Below the pieces are notes generated by a model. That model ran no database searches and was not told the origin of the DNA. It worked only from the letters and a program-made list of their open reading frames with translations. Positions 16,931 through 26,970 of a DNA stretch of 64,000 nt are shown here, piece by piece. How positions within the stretch are numbered: the stretch's first letter is position 1; the number at the start of each line of letters is the position of its first letter. Location: the NCBI RefSeq assembly GCF_003386205.1, contig NZ_QRDY01000002.1:62001-126000 (forward strand), in the 5' to 3' direction. Made by a program: the position numbers and the translations under genes. Source of the DNA: Cohnella lupini (GTDB lineage Bacteria; Bacillota; Bacilli; Paenibacillales; Paenibacillaceae).

Positions 16931-19900
16931 ATGAAGAGCATTATCGGATTTTCTTTAAAGAACAAATTCGCTTTATGGATGATTACGATCATCGTGATCA
17001 TTGCCGGTCTTTATTCCGGATTGACCATGAAACAGGAGAGCTTGCCTAACTTGAGCTTGCCTTTCTTGAGCGTGACGACGGTATCGCCGGGGGCTGCGCC
17101 AGACGCGGTCGTGAAGCAAATAACGGAGCCTCTGGAGAAACGCCTCCAGAACGTGGAAGGAATCAAGAACATCTCTTCCACTTCGATGGAAAACGTTTCT
17201 TCCATCTTCGTGGAGTTCGATTTTGGACAAGACATGGACAAGGCTGTATCCGACTTGCGAGAAGCGGCTGCGGACGTAGCGCTTCCGGAAGGGGTTAACG
17301 CGCCCGATATCGCCAAATTCTCGATCAACTCTTTTCCGGTAATTTCGTTAAGCGCATCTGGGCAGGGGAGCCTGGAGGACTTGACCAAGATCGTATCGGA
17401 AGAAATCCAACCGGTGCTCGAAGGGGTTTCCGGAGTAGCCTCCGTTCAAATCGCGGGCCAATATGTAGAAGAAGTCAGCCTGAAATTCAATAAAGCCAAG
17501 CTCGAGGAGCTGGGCTTAAGCGAAGATACCGTTAAAGGTATCGTTCAAGGCTCGGCCTTGAAGGTTCCGCTCGGCTTGTTCCAATTGGACGATACACAGA
17601 AAACCGTCGTCGTCGACGGACGAATCACGACGATCGACGATTTGAAGAAAATCGTCATTCCCGTCGTTCCGACCGCCGGAGGCGCAAATGCGGGCTCGGG
17701 CGCAACCGGAGGAGAGGCTCCCTCTACAGGCGGGGGCGGACTTCAGACGGTTCTGTTGAGCGACATCGCGGATGTGCAGAGGGCCGGTAAAGCGGAGTCG
17801 ATCTCGCGGACGAACGGCGAACAATCCATCGGGATTCAGATCGTCAAGTCGAACGACGCTAATACGGTCGATGTCGTTAACGGCGTTAAGAAAGAAGCGG
17901 ACAAGCTTAAGGAGAAGTATAAAGACCTGAAGCTGGACGTATTGCTTGACCAAGGCAAGCCGATCGAAGAATCGGTCCAAACGATGCTCAGCAAAGCCTT
18001 ATTCGGCGCATTGTTCGCCGTAGTCGTTATCTTGTTGTTCCTCAGGAACATAAGAACGACGATCATCTCGATCGTATCGATTCCTCTGTCCCTTATTATC
18101 GCGGTATTATTGTTGAAGCAATTCGATATTACGCTTAATATCATGACGCTTGGCGCAATGACGGTTGCGATCGGACGGGTCGTCGACGATTCCATCGTCG
18201 TCATCGAGAACATTTACCGTCGGATGTCGTTGTCGGGCGAGAAGCTTAAGGGAAGCGACCTTGTGCGCGAAGCGACCAGGGAAATGTTCCTGCCGATCAT
18301 GTCTTCCACGATCGTAACGATCGCCGTATTCTTGCCGCTTGGATTGGTCAGCGGCATGGTGGGACAGATTTTCTTGCCGTTCGCTCTTACGATCGTCTTC
18401 GCGTTGCTGGCTTCCTTGGTCGTTGCGATAACGATCGTGCCGATGCTTGCGCACCAAATGTTCAAGAACGGCCTGAAAGCAGGCAAGCAGCATGACCACG
18501 ACGAGAAGCCGGGTCGTCTAGCCAAAGGATATAAGCGCGTATTACTCTCCGCGTTGAATCACAAAATCATCACGTTGGTCATCGCGTTCGCGTTATTGGT
18601 AGGTAGCTTGTTCCTCGTGCCGTTGATCGGTGCCAGCTTCTTGCCCGAGCAAGAGGACAAATACACGATGGTCACTTATACTCCGGAACCGGGCGATCGA
18701 GTGGAAGACGTCGAGCAACGCGCCCTGATCGCAGAGAAGTATATTATGGAACAACCGGACGTCACGAGCCTGCAATATTCGATCGGGGGAGCCAATCCGC
18801 TTCAGCCGGGCCCATCGAAATCCGGATTGTTCTTCATGCAATACGATCACGATACCAAGAAATTCGCCGACAAGAAGGAAGCCTTGATCGAAGGACTTCA
18901 TAAGGCCGTTCCCGAAGGACAATGGTCGGAGTTGAATCAAGGCGGCGGTCTCGGAGGTAGCAACTTCAGCATTAGCGTCTTCGGCGAAAGCTTGGAGGAT
19001 ATCCAACCCGTAGTCGATCAGATCGCAGATTTAATGAAAGCCGACGATTCGTTCGACAAAGTCGATACGAGCTTGTCCAAGACGTACGAGCAATACACGA
19101 TCGTGGCCGATCAAGCGAAGCTAAGCCAATATGGCTTAACCGCCGGTCAAATCGCGATGACGTTAAGCCCGCAACGCGTGCGTCCCGTATTGACGCAAGT
19201 CGAGGAGCAAGGCAAAACGTACAATGTATACGTCGACGTCGATAAGACCGAATACAGCAGCGTCGACGATATTCTTGACGAGAAGATACAATCTCCTCTA
19301 GGCGTAGCGGTACCGATCCGCGACGTCGCCCAAGTGGAAGAGGGAACATCTCCGAATTCCATCGCAAGGCAGAACGGCAAAATGGTCGTTAACGTTACGG
19401 GGGAAATTACCAAATCCGACGTTGCCAAGGTTTCCAGCGACATGCAGGCGAAAGTGGATAAGTTGCAGAAGCCGGCTTCCGTGGAAGTCACGTTCGGAGG
19501 AGTTACCGAGCAAATCAACGAAACGTTCACGCAGCTCGGACTCGCCATTCTGGCGGCAATCGCGATCGTTTACTTGGTTCTCGTGCTTGCTTTCGGCGGC
19601 GGGCTTGCTCCGTTCGCTATCCTGTTCTCTCTGCCGTTCGCGATTATCGGCGGACTTGCGGCTCTCTATCTGACGGGCGAGACGTTAAGCGTATCGGCTT
19701 TAATGGGGGCGCTCATGCTCATCGGGATCGTGGTCACGAACGCGATCGTACTCATCGACCGCGTTATCCACAAAGAAAAAGAAGGATTATCGACTCGCGA
19801 AGCCTTGCTCGAGGCCGGGGGAACCCGCTTGCGTCCGATCTTGATGACGGCGTTGGCTACTATCGGCGCGCTTCTGCCGCTTGCTTTCGGCTTCGAGAGC

Positions 19901-20041
19901 GCGGGCATTATTTCCAAGGGCTTGGGCGTAACCGTAATCGGGGGACTCATCAGCTCGACCTTGCTTACGTTGCTGATCGTTCCGATCATTTACGAAATTT
20001 TGATGAAAATCAAGCGCAAACCGAAGAAAGCAGCAGCATAA
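16931..20041 (+). CDS. RND-family efflux permease (SwrC/AcrB type)
   Basis: 1036 residues with the duplicated RND layout: one helix, a periplasm-type pore domain, six helices, then the same again. Helix 4 contains MTLGAMTVAIGRVVDDSIVV with the proton-relay Asp pair expected of HAE-type pumps. A Gly/Ser/Thr-rich insert lies near residues 247-272. Gram-positive members (SwrC/YerP) work without an outer-membrane channel and export surfactin, acriflavine or lipids. GAGGAG precedes the ATG. A TetR gene follows 39 bases downstream. Confidence 0.93.
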   Translation: MKSIIGFSLKNKFALWMITIIVIIAGLYSGLTMKQESLPNLSLPFLSVTTVSPGAAPDAVVKQITEPLEKRLQNVEGIKNISSTSMENVSSIFVEFDFGQDMDKAVSDLREAAADVALPEGVNAPDIAKFSINSFPVISLSASGQGSLEDLTKIVSEEIQPVLEGVSGVASVQIAGQYVEEVSLKFNKAKLEELGLSEDTVKGIVQGSALKVPLGLFQLDDTQKTVVVDGRITTIDDLKKIVIPVVPTAGGANAGSGATGGEAPSTGGGGLQTVLLSDIADVQRAGKAESISRTNGEQSIGIQIVKSNDANTVDVVNGVKKEADKLKEKYKDLKLDVLLDQGKPIEESVQTMLSKALFGALFAVVVILLFLRNIRTTIISIVSIPLSLIIAVLLLKQFDITLNIMTLGAMTVAIGRVVDDSIVVIENIYRRMSLSGEKLKGSDLVREATREMFLPIMSSTIVTIAVFLPLGLVSGMVGQIFLPFALTIVFALLASLVVAITIVPMLAHQMFKNGLKAGKQHDHDEKPGRLAKGYKRVLLSALNHKIITLVIAFALLVGSLFLVPLIGASFLPEQEDKYTMVTYTPEPGDRVEDVEQRALIAEKYIMEQPDVTSLQYSIGGANPLQPGPSKSGLFFMQYDHDTKKFADKKEALIEGLHKAVPEGQWSELNQGGGLGGSNFSISVFGESLEDIQPVVDQIADLMKADDSFDKVDTSLSKTYEQYTIVADQAKLSQYGLTAGQIAMTLSPQRVRPVLTQVEEQGKTYNVYVDVDKTEYSSVDDILDEKIQSPLGVAVPIRDVAQVEEGTSPNSIARQNGKMVVNVTGEITKSDVAKVSSDMQAKVDKLQKPASVEVTFGGVTEQINETFTQLGLAILAAIAIVYLVLVLAFGGGLAPFAILFSLPFAIIGGLAALYLTGETLSVSALMGALMLIGIVVTNAIVLIDRVIHKEKEGLSTREALLEAGGTRLRPILMTALATIGALLPLAFGFESAGIISKGLGVTVIGGLISSTLLTLLIVPIIYEILMKIKRKPKKAAA

Positions 20042-20080
20042 CGGAGTCATCCGATTGGCTTGGGAGCGGGAGGACGAGTC

Positions 20081-20980
20081 ATGCAGGATAAAAAAAAGCA
20101 AATTCTCGAGGCGGCCATTCGCTGCTTCGCGCGCAAGGGATTCAACGCGACGTCGATTCAGGAAATCGTGGACGAGCTCGGAATGGCCAAAGGCTCCATT
20201 TACTTCTATTTCAAGTCCAAGGACGATTTGCTCGTGTCGGTCATCGAATATTATGGAGAAATGCTATTCGACCGGATGGAGGGACTCCCGGAGGAAGGGC
20301 TCCTTCCTCCCCGGGAAAAGCTCGGCTTGCAATTCGAGAGACAATTCCGATTCGTGCGTGAGCATTTGGATTTCATGAGGATGCTCATCAAGGAGCCTTT
20401 GACAGGATTGCATCCTCATATTCAAGGCATGATGCTGAGAATTCGGGCTCGCGGCCAATTGTGGAACGCTACTCATCTATCGGCCATTTACGGGCGTGCG
20501 ATCGAGCATCGCATCGGGGACGCGTCGGCCATGCTATCCGGAATAGTGGCGCAGTATTTCGAAGCCATTTTATTCGAAGAGAAGCCATTCGACGATCTGC
20601 GATTAAGCCGGTTTCTAGTGAATCGGTTAGATGATCTGGTGTCGGGAATGGAACGAGATGGCGAGGCACCTATATTGCCTAATCCGGATATAGAGCAATT
20701 GCGAGTAATGGCGGGTTTATCATCGTTAATCGATAACGAAGAAGAAGTGAGCCTTCTGGAAGAGATAAGGGAGCTGGTAATGGCTTCGGCTTCGGACCGG
20801 GATGAGCGTACTCAGAACGATTTGTTGGGGGCGCTGGCCACGTTGAAGGAAGAGGCCGTAAAGCCGGCGATCAAGAATCGGCTTCTCATCAGAGGAATGA
20901 TCGCGCTACTCAAGCAACAAGAAAACGCGGATTGGCGAGAGCCGTTGCTCAGGCTAGAGCAGCTGACAAATCGTAACTAA
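20081..20980 (+). CDS. TetR-family regulator with extended C-terminus
   Basis: 299 residues, about 100 longer than a normal TetR. The N-terminal DNA-binding domain reads KQILEAAIRCFARKGFNATS, then IVDELGMAKGSIYFYFKSKDD. The extra C-terminal region (from ~residue 215) is helical and charged and has no family I recognise. GGGAGG sits 7 bases before ATG 20081. The in-frame TTG at 20060 is less likely. It is in the same operon as the RND pump and probably autoregulates through the palindrome at 16877-16890. Confidence 0.85.
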   Translation: MQDKKKQILEAAIRCFARKGFNATSIQEIVDELGMAKGSIYFYFKSKDDLLVSVIEYYGEMLFDRMEGLPEEGLLPPREKLGLQFERQFRFVREHLDFMRMLIKEPLTGLHPHIQGMMLRIRARGQLWNATHLSAIYGRAIEHRIGDASAMLSGIVAQYFEAILFEEKPFDDLRLSRFLVNRLDDLVSGMERDGEAPILPNPDIEQLRVMAGLSSLIDNEEEVSLLEEIRELVMASASDRDERTQNDLLGALATLKEEAVKPAIKNRLLIRGMIALLKQQENADWREPLLRLEQLTNRN

Positions 20981-20982
20981 AG

Positions 20983-21024
20983 AGAAGGCTTGAGCGGGAG
21001 AAATTTCCTGCCGGGCCTTCTTTT
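20983..21024 (+). terminator. Rho-independent terminator
   Basis: AGAAGGC pairs with GCCTTCT, with an inner GCGGGA/TCCTGC-type helix, followed by TTTT. Confidence 0.75.
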
Positions 21025-21073
21025 GCTATGGTATAGTTGAAATATGGAAGACAAGTTTGGAGGTTATCAGAGG

Positions 21074-21601
21074 ATGAACGAGACAGCGGCGTCACGATCG
21101 ACCGAACAAACAACGAATTTGCCGGAATTGGATCCGTTCGCCGGATTTCCTCCCGCAAGGACGTTAACATTATCGACGCGTACTAAGGTTTTTATTTTGC
21201 TGGCGTTGGCAGCGGGAGCTATTCTGTATCTATATTTGAAATTCATGGCGGGAGATGGGAGCCAGTCTTCTCCGCAGAAGGCGACGGAGGGCTTCTTTCA
21301 AGCGGCGATCGATAAGGATGCGAAGGCAATGGCTTCTTTTCTTTATTTCGCTTCCGGAGAAGCAGCGATAGAAGGCATGGACAAGGAGAGCGTCGTGCAA
21401 AACTGGGAGAAGTTGTTCAAAGAAGAACCGGAAATCGTATTGCTTCAAGATTTCGAAGTTTTGGACGTACAAGAGGTCAATGATGCAGCGACGGTGGTTA
21501 TTAAAGTCAAGGCCGGACCTGAGGAGGTGTCGGGTGAACAACCCTATCAGTTAAAGAAAGTAAAAGATAAATGGTTTATCGATTTATTCGGACAAAGATA
21601 A
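21074..21601 (+). CDS. Membrane-anchored NTF2-like (DUF4878-type) protein
   Basis: 175 residues. One membrane helix (~residues 35-58, KVFILLALAAGAILYLYLKF) is followed by an extracellular domain starting QKATEGFFQAAIDKDAKAMA and ending KVKDKWFIDLFG, the layout of DUF4878/NTF2-like lipoprotein-type domains. ATG 21074 has a closer ribosome site than ATG 21044, which sits only a few bases after a TATAGT box. Function unknown. Confidence 0.7.
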   Translation: MNETAASRSTEQTTNLPELDPFAGFPPARTLTLSTRTKVFILLALAAGAILYLYLKFMAGDGSQSSPQKATEGFFQAAIDKDAKAMASFLYFASGEAAIEGMDKESVVQNWEKLFKEEPEIVLLQDFEVLDVQEVNDAATVVIKVKAGPEEVSGEQPYQLKKVKDKWFIDLFGQR

Positions 21602-21603
21602 CG

Positions 21604-21643
21604 GAAAGCCCCGATTCCTCGGACGGAGTCGGGGCTTTCTCTT
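21604..21643. terminator. Bidirectional terminator
   Basis: GAAAGCCCCGA pairs perfectly with TCGGGGCTTTC between two convergent genes. Confidence 0.85.
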
Positions 21644-22634
21644 ATTTCAGCGCGACCCGGGCGGACATCTCGTTAAGCTCGTCAATCTCCGATTCGCTCA
21701 ACCGGAATCCCATCGCACGAACGTTCTCTTGGGCGTGGTGCAGCTTGGAGGCGCCAGGTATGGCAAATACGGAATCCCCGTGGGCATGAATGACCCAATT
21801 GAGCGCAATCTGCGTCGGCGAAGCTTGATATCGGGTAGCGAACCGTTCCAGAACGTCGATCAACGGCTTCGTCTGCTGCAAACCTTGCGGCTTGAAGCCT
21901 TTCATTAGACGCCGCGGTCCGGGGGCTTTGCGGATTAACTCGGGATTGCCATGGAACTTGCCGCTAAGAATGCCTTGTTCGAGAGGAGAGTATGCGATGA
22001 TGGCAATGCCAAGCTCTTGAGCGGTTTCCAGAACGCCGTTTCGTTCGATTCGACGGTCCAGCATGCTGTATTTCATCTGATTGGAAGCGAGGCGCAGGCC
22101 GTGTTCCCTCAGAACGCGGTCTGCTTCCCTCATGCGCTTGGCATTGAAATTGCTGACGCCGACATAGCGGATCTTCCCTTGTTCCGCGAGCCTGGCCATC
22201 TGTCTCATTTCGCCGCCAACGGAGGAGAAGGAGAATGGCTGGTGAATCATGTAGAGATCGATCGGATAGCCGCCTAACCGGCGGAGACGTTCATCGATCG
22301 TTCGCGGAATATTGCCGGCCGTCCGGAAGCCCGGCCACCACTTGGTTGCGATATGCGCTTCGATGGCTAAACTCCCCGCAGCCGCGAGAGACTCGGCCAA
22401 CACTTGCTCCGATTCGCCTCCTCCGTAGATTTCGGCCGTATCGAACCAGTTAATGCCGCCTTCGAGACTAACTCTGACAATGTCGTTAACCAAGGCGTTG
22501 TCCAGTTTCGGCCAGAAGCCGCCTACCAACCCGCGGGCTTTGCTGAATTGCCAGCAGCCGAGCCCGAGCGGGGAAAGAAGCATGTCCGTATTACCGAACT
22601 TTCGCAGACCGGGTGTCGCTTGGACGTCCAACAT
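21642..22634 (-). CDS. Aldo/keto reductase
   Basis: 330 residues forming one (beta/alpha)8 barrel. The catalytic tetrad is visible: Asp65 and Tyr70 in FDTAEIYGGGESE, Lys98 in IATKWWPG and His131 in LYMIHQPF. The C-terminal NADPH site reads FAIPGASKLHHAQEN. It reduces carbonyl groups of sugars or small aldehydes with NADPH in the cytoplasm. It lies 24 bases downstream of an aldose-epimerase-like gene, so a sugar-related substrate is plausible. Confidence 0.92.
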   Translation of the reverse strand: MLDVQATPGLRKFGNTDMLLSPLGLGCWQFSKARGLVGGFWPKLDNALVNDIVRVSLEGGINWFDTAEIYGGGESEQVLAESLAAAGSLAIEAHIATKWWPGFRTAGNIPRTIDERLRRLGGYPIDLYMIHQPFSFSSVGGEMRQMARLAEQGKIRYVGVSNFNAKRMREADRVLREHGLRLASNQMKYSMLDRRIERNGVLETAQELGIAIIAYSPLEQGILSGKFHGNPELIRKAPGPRRLMKGFKPQGLQQTKPLIDVLERFATRYQASPTQIALNWVIHAHGDSVFAIPGASKLHHAQENVRAMGFRLSESEIDELNEMSARVALK

Positions 22635-22658
22635 AAAGTCGTTTTCCTCCTCGGATCT

Positions 22659-23531
22659 TTATTCGCAAGATATGTTAAGCGTTAGCGATTGCGTATGTCC
22701 GGGTGAAACCATCAATAGTCCCTCTTTGTCGTTCAAAGCTTCGTTAAGAGCGGTCCAGGGCTCGACGCAGACGAACGGTTTGCCTTCTACCGACCATAGT
22801 ACGACGTAACGGAATTGCTCGCTGTACGATAGCTTGACCTTGCGGCCTTGGGCGAGCGGGAAAGTAACCTGCGGTCGGGTAGCATCGAGAAGCGCGGCGG
22901 ATTCTACCATCGTTTCGAGATTCAAGGTACCGTCGAAAGGCTTTTCCTTTTTGTCGTTATAATCCAGTATGCGGGTCGCGTCCGTACCGTAAGCAAGGTT
23001 CTTGCCTTCCGTCGCGAAATACGGGTGGAACCCTGCAACCATGGGCATCGCTTGCTCGGACAGGTTCTTATATTGCTGGTCGATGTAGAGAATGCCGTCT
23101 TGGAGCTTGTATGTGAAACGCAGTTCGAACTCGAACGGGTAGGCTGCCAGCGTCTCGGAATTGCTGTGAAGGGCTACGGCAACAGATGCTTCGTTCTCGG
23201 TATTCGTCTCGATGACTTCCCAAGGCAGAAGTCGCGCGACTCCGTGATTTTTCATCCGATAGGTTTGGCCGTTCCACTCGTATTCGCCGTTGACGAGCTG
23301 TCCCGCGATCGGGAACAGAACGGGAATTCCTCCGCGAATGTTCGCCTGCGGATTCAGGAAGGTGTCCCGATCCAGATACAATAGCTCTATTCCGCGTAAA
23401 CGGCAGCTTGTTACGATTCCGCCTCGCTCCGGGCAAAGGACGACCTTGGAATCCGTACGGGCATCCACCAATTCGTATACGGGGAAACCGTCGTTAGAAC
23501 GGTTAATGTGATAGTTATCGTTTGAGTTCAA
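22659..23531 (-). CDS. Aldose 1-epimerase family protein (LacX-like)
   Basis: 290 residues. Family landmarks include RGGIPVLFPIAGQ, the His in NHGVARLLPW, the catalytic His in AGFHPYF, and a Glu in VCVEPWTALNEA. The family interconverts anomers of hexoses or hexose 6-phosphates. GGAGGAG precedes the ATG. It is first in a two-gene unit with the aldo/keto reductase. Confidence 0.88.
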   Translation of the reverse strand: MNSNDNYHINRSNDGFPVYELVDARTDSKVVLCPERGGIVTSCRLRGIELLYLDRDTFLNPQANIRGGIPVLFPIAGQLVNGEYEWNGQTYRMKNHGVARLLPWEVIETNTENEASVAVALHSNSETLAAYPFEFELRFTYKLQDGILYIDQQYKNLSEQAMPMVAGFHPYFATEGKNLAYGTDATRILDYNDKKEKPFDGTLNLETMVESAALLDATRPQVTFPLAQGRKVKLSYSEQFRYVVLWSVEGKPFVCVEPWTALNEALNDKEGLLMVSPGHTQSLTLNISCE

Positions 23532-23646
23532 TGGGTTCTCCTCCTGCGTCGCGTGATTGTCCCTTACATTATACCAATATTTGTTGAAGAGCTATACGCC
23601 AACCTATATAGTTATCCTTAGAGAACTCTCGGGAGGAGAGGAAGCG

Positions 23647-24450
23647 ATGGATGATTCGGCGAGCGCGAGCCGGGTGCTTATCCGGTACGAGGATGGAAGT
23701 ATTCGCAAGGTTGCAGACAAGTTGGCGACGGAACGGCCGATAACGATCGTAGTGAACGGCGAGGAGTTCGCCACCCTAGTCTGTACTCCCGGGTATGTCG
23801 AGGATATGGCCGTCGGTTATCTAGCTTCGGAAGGGGTGCTGGAAGACGTCGGAAACTTAGCGGATATCGGCTACGACGATCGGACCGGCATGGTTTACGC
23901 AGAAATCGGGAGCGTTAGCGCTTGGATTAAAGAAAGCGGTTCCAAGAGGTATTTGTCCTCCTGTTGCGGCAAGAGCAGGCCAAGCTTCGTGTTCTACGGC
24001 GATGCGAGAACGACCCGACCGGTCGATAGTAGGGACGTTAGCCTGTCCTACGATACATGCATAAGAATGATGACGGAGATGCAAGAACAATCGGGTTTGT
24101 TCAGGCAAACGGGCGGCGTGCACAATGCGGCGCTGTTCTCGCGGGAGGGTACGCTCTTGTTGACCCGCATGGATATCGGAAGGCATAACGCGTTGGATAA
24201 GCTTTATGGGTATAGCTTGAGAAACGGCGTTAAGACGGAGGAGACGGTGCTGGCGTTCAGCGGCAGAGTTTCCTCGGAAGTGTTGCTCAAGGCGGCCAAG
24301 ATGCGATGCGAGATCCTGCTCTCGAAATCCGCCGCGACGGATTTGGCTATCGAGCTTGCCGAACAACTCGGCATTACGGTCGTCGGTTTTATCCGGAATC
24401 GCTCGCTGAATGTGTACTCGCATCCTGAACGCATATATGAAGGAGTGTGA
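23647..24450 (+). CDS. fdhD: Formate dehydrogenase accessory sulfurtransferase FdhD
   Basis: 267 residues. FdhD passes sulfur from a cysteine desulfurase to the molybdenum cofactor before its insertion into formate dehydrogenases. The key adjacent cysteines are C106-C107 in YLSSCCGKSR. FRQTGGVHNAALF and DIGRHNALDKLYG are strongly conserved blocks. The ATG at 23647 follows GGGAGGAG; the open frame upstream has no ribosome site. The molybdoenzyme gene begins 5 bases after the stop (4-base overlap if a GTG is used). Confidence 0.95.
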   Translation: MDDSASASRVLIRYEDGSIRKVADKLATERPITIVVNGEEFATLVCTPGYVEDMAVGYLASEGVLEDVGNLADIGYDDRTGMVYAEIGSVSAWIKESGSKRYLSSCCGKSRPSFVFYGDARTTRPVDSRDVSLSYDTCIRMMTEMQEQSGLFRQTGGVHNAALFSREGTLLLTRMDIGRHNALDKLYGYSLRNGVKTEETVLAFSGRVSSEVLLKAAKMRCEILLSKSAATDLAIELAEQLGITVVGFIRNRSLNVYSHPERIYEGV

Positions 24451-24455
24451 CGCCG

Positions 24456-26792
24456 ATGGGAACGACCGAACATCCCGGACCGCAGAAGCTGCCTGTAAGG
24501 CCGGACCCTAAGCTATGGGTTAGCACCGTTCCTTTCGGACTCGGGAAGCTGAAGCCGAAGCATATCCGCGATACGATGAAGACGCTGTGGCATAATCGCG
24601 ATAATCTTCCTTATGCGGCCAGAATCTTAACGCAAGGCGTATGCGACGGTTGCGCCCTCGGCGTGTCCGGGCTCTACGACCGAACGTTGAACGGTCCGCA
24701 TATTTGCACGACAAGGCTTAATGTGCTGAGACTGAATACGATGCCCGCCATCAAGCCGAAGCTGCTGCACGCCGATATAGAAGAGCTCCGCAAGCTGACG
24801 AGCGCCGAGCTGAGGGAGCTTGGACGGGTTCCGTATCCGCTCGTCCGGCGTAAAGGGGAACGAAGCTTTAGTCGATTGTCGTGGAACGAGGCGCTTGATC
24901 TCGTAGCGGCTAAATTCCGCGAGCTGCCGCCCGAGCAGACGGCGTTCTATTTGACGGCGCGAGGGATAACGAACGAATCCTACTATGCGGCCGCCAAGGT
25001 CGCGAGATTGATCGGGACGAACCACATCGACAACGCGTCGAGAATTTGCCACTCTCCTTCGAAGACCGCGCTGAAGCGCTCTCTCGGAATCGGAGCGTCA
25101 AGCTGCAGCTACAGCGACTGGATCGGCACGGACGTCCTCGTGTTCTGGGGCAGCGTCGCGGCGAATAACCAGCCGGTTTCGACGAAGTACATGTACGCGG
25201 CCAAGCGCAAAGGCACGAAGATTATCGTTATTAACCCTTACCGGGAGCCGGCGATGGATGGTTATTGGATTCCGTCCATCGCCGAATCCGCTCTCTTCGG
25301 TACGAAGCTGGCGGATGACTTCTACCAGGTGAACATCGGCGGGGACATCGCGCTCATGCACGGAGTCATGAAAGCGTGGTTCGAGATGGAGCGGGAAAGG
25401 CCGGGATCGGCTATCGATCATCTTTACGTGCGGGAGCACGTCAATGGGTTCGAGGAGCTGCGAACTAAGGTATTGGAGCAGCAATGGACGGAACTAGAGG
25501 TTTCGTCGGGATTATCGGCGGCACGGATGAAGGAGCTTGCAGTTCTGCTCGCCGGCGCTAAGTCCGCGGTGTTCGTCTGGTCGATGGGCCTGACTCAGCA
25601 TCGGCATGCGACGGATAATATCTCTCAGGTCGTGAATCTCGCGTTGCTTCGCGGATTTATCGGGCGGGAATATTGCGGCGTCATGCCTATACGGGGTCAT
25701 TCCGGAGTTCAGAGCGCTGGGGAAATGGGAGCGGAACCCGCTTCGCTGCCGGGAGGGGATTTCGACGAATACAATCGATTACGACTTGAACGCTTATGGG
25801 GCTTCCCCGTACCGAATTGGAGGGGCGATATCGTCGGCGTATCGCTGGAGAATGCCCTGCTACCGGACAATCATCCGCGCAGGCTCAAGCTGTACTATAT
25901 GTCGGGCGGGAATTTTCTCGAGACGATGCCGGATCCGGCATTCATCCGGCGGTCGCTCGAAGCTCTGGATATTCGCGTCCACCAGGATATTATTCTGAAT
26001 ACGTCGACTTTGTTGGACGCGAAGGAAGCGGTTATCGTGCTGCCGGCCATGACCCGATACGAGCAACCGGGCGGCGGAACGTCCACTTCGACGGAGAGAA
26101 TGATTTATTTCAGCCCGGAAATCGCGGGACCGAGAATAGAGGAGGCGAGGGCCGAATGGGAGATCTATTTGGACTTAGCATCCCGGGTAAAGCCGGAGCT
26201 GCGGGAATTAATCGCAGTATCCGACGCTCGGAGACTCCGCGAAGAAATCGCGAAGGCAGCACCCGACTACGAGGGAATTCAATATCTCGGCAAGCAGGGA
26301 GACGTCTTTCAACGCGGAGGCGCTTGGTTGTGCGAAGGGGGGATTTGTCCGACGCCGGACGGCAAAGGACGGTTGATTCCGGTCGATATTCCAAGGCGAG
26401 AAGCGGCGTCGAGGGGTGAATTCTACGTGACGACTCGCAGGGGAAAGCAATTCAATTCGATGATCTACGGAGAGCGGGATTCGTTTAATGGGACGAATCG
26501 CTCGGCGGTTCTCGTGAATCCGACGGATGCCCGATTGCATTCGATAACGGAAGGCGAAGCAATTGTTCTTCATAACGATCATGGTACATTGCATGGGGAG
26601 GCCCGATTCGCCGATATCGCCCAAGGTAATCTGGCCGTGAATTTTCCGGAAGGAAACGTCTTATTCCCGATGGGCGTATACGAGTCTAGAGCGGGGATTC
26701 CGGAATATAACATAGCCGTCTCATTGGAGAAGACTGAGCAATTCTTGTTTCGCAAGGATAGAAATTACAGTAAGAAAGGTACTTTGGAATGA
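24456..26792 (+). CDS. FdhF/YdeP-family molybdopterin oxidoreductase
   Basis: 778 residues. The N-terminal region has GVCDGCALG and HICTTR (C63, C66, C84), a YdeP-type cysteine set. SRICHSPSKTALKRS places Cys198 where formate dehydrogenase H has selenocysteine in its U-H-G-P motif. The molybdopterin dinucleotide domain is at the C-terminus (GERDSFNGTNRSAVLVNPTDA). YdeP-like enzymes are formate-dehydrogenase-related; their physiological electron acceptor is not well settled. Fusion to or linkage with Fe-S or quinone subunits is absent here, so it may be soluble. AAGGAG lies 10 bases before ATG 24456. Paired with FdhD. Confidence 0.92.
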   Translation: MGTTEHPGPQKLPVRPDPKLWVSTVPFGLGKLKPKHIRDTMKTLWHNRDNLPYAARILTQGVCDGCALGVSGLYDRTLNGPHICTTRLNVLRLNTMPAIKPKLLHADIEELRKLTSAELRELGRVPYPLVRRKGERSFSRLSWNEALDLVAAKFRELPPEQTAFYLTARGITNESYYAAAKVARLIGTNHIDNASRICHSPSKTALKRSLGIGASSCSYSDWIGTDVLVFWGSVAANNQPVSTKYMYAAKRKGTKIIVINPYREPAMDGYWIPSIAESALFGTKLADDFYQVNIGGDIALMHGVMKAWFEMERERPGSAIDHLYVREHVNGFEELRTKVLEQQWTELEVSSGLSAARMKELAVLLAGAKSAVFVWSMGLTQHRHATDNISQVVNLALLRGFIGREYCGVMPIRGHSGVQSAGEMGAEPASLPGGDFDEYNRLRLERLWGFPVPNWRGDIVGVSLENALLPDNHPRRLKLYYMSGGNFLETMPDPAFIRRSLEALDIRVHQDIILNTSTLLDAKEAVIVLPAMTRYEQPGGGTSTSTERMIYFSPEIAGPRIEEARAEWEIYLDLASRVKPELRELIAVSDARRLREEIAKAAPDYEGIQYLGKQGDVFQRGGAWLCEGGICPTPDGKGRLIPVDIPRREAASRGEFYVTTRRGKQFNSMIYGERDSFNGTNRSAVLVNPTDARLHSITEGEAIVLHNDHGTLHGEARFADIAQGNLAVNFPEGNVLFPMGVYESRAGIPEYNIAVSLEKTEQFLFRKDRNYSKKGTLE

Positions 26793-26807
26793 ATTTGAGG
26801 TATAGTC

Positions 26808-26852
26808 GTAAAAGACCCGGTTCGCCTAAGGGGGCGGATTCGGGTCTTTTAC
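26808..26852 (+). terminator. Rho-independent terminator
   Basis: GTAAAAGACCCG pairs perfectly with CGGGTCTTTTAC after the molybdoenzyme gene. Confidence 0.85.
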
Positions 26853-26970
26853 GTCATTTCCTGGGAAATGCTGTCGGAATTACGCGGATTAGATTAAGGA
26901 ACAAGATGGTTGCAACAAGATGGCGGTCCCGCTCGTATTTAATGAAGGAAGTCAAAAAAGATGAAGGAGC

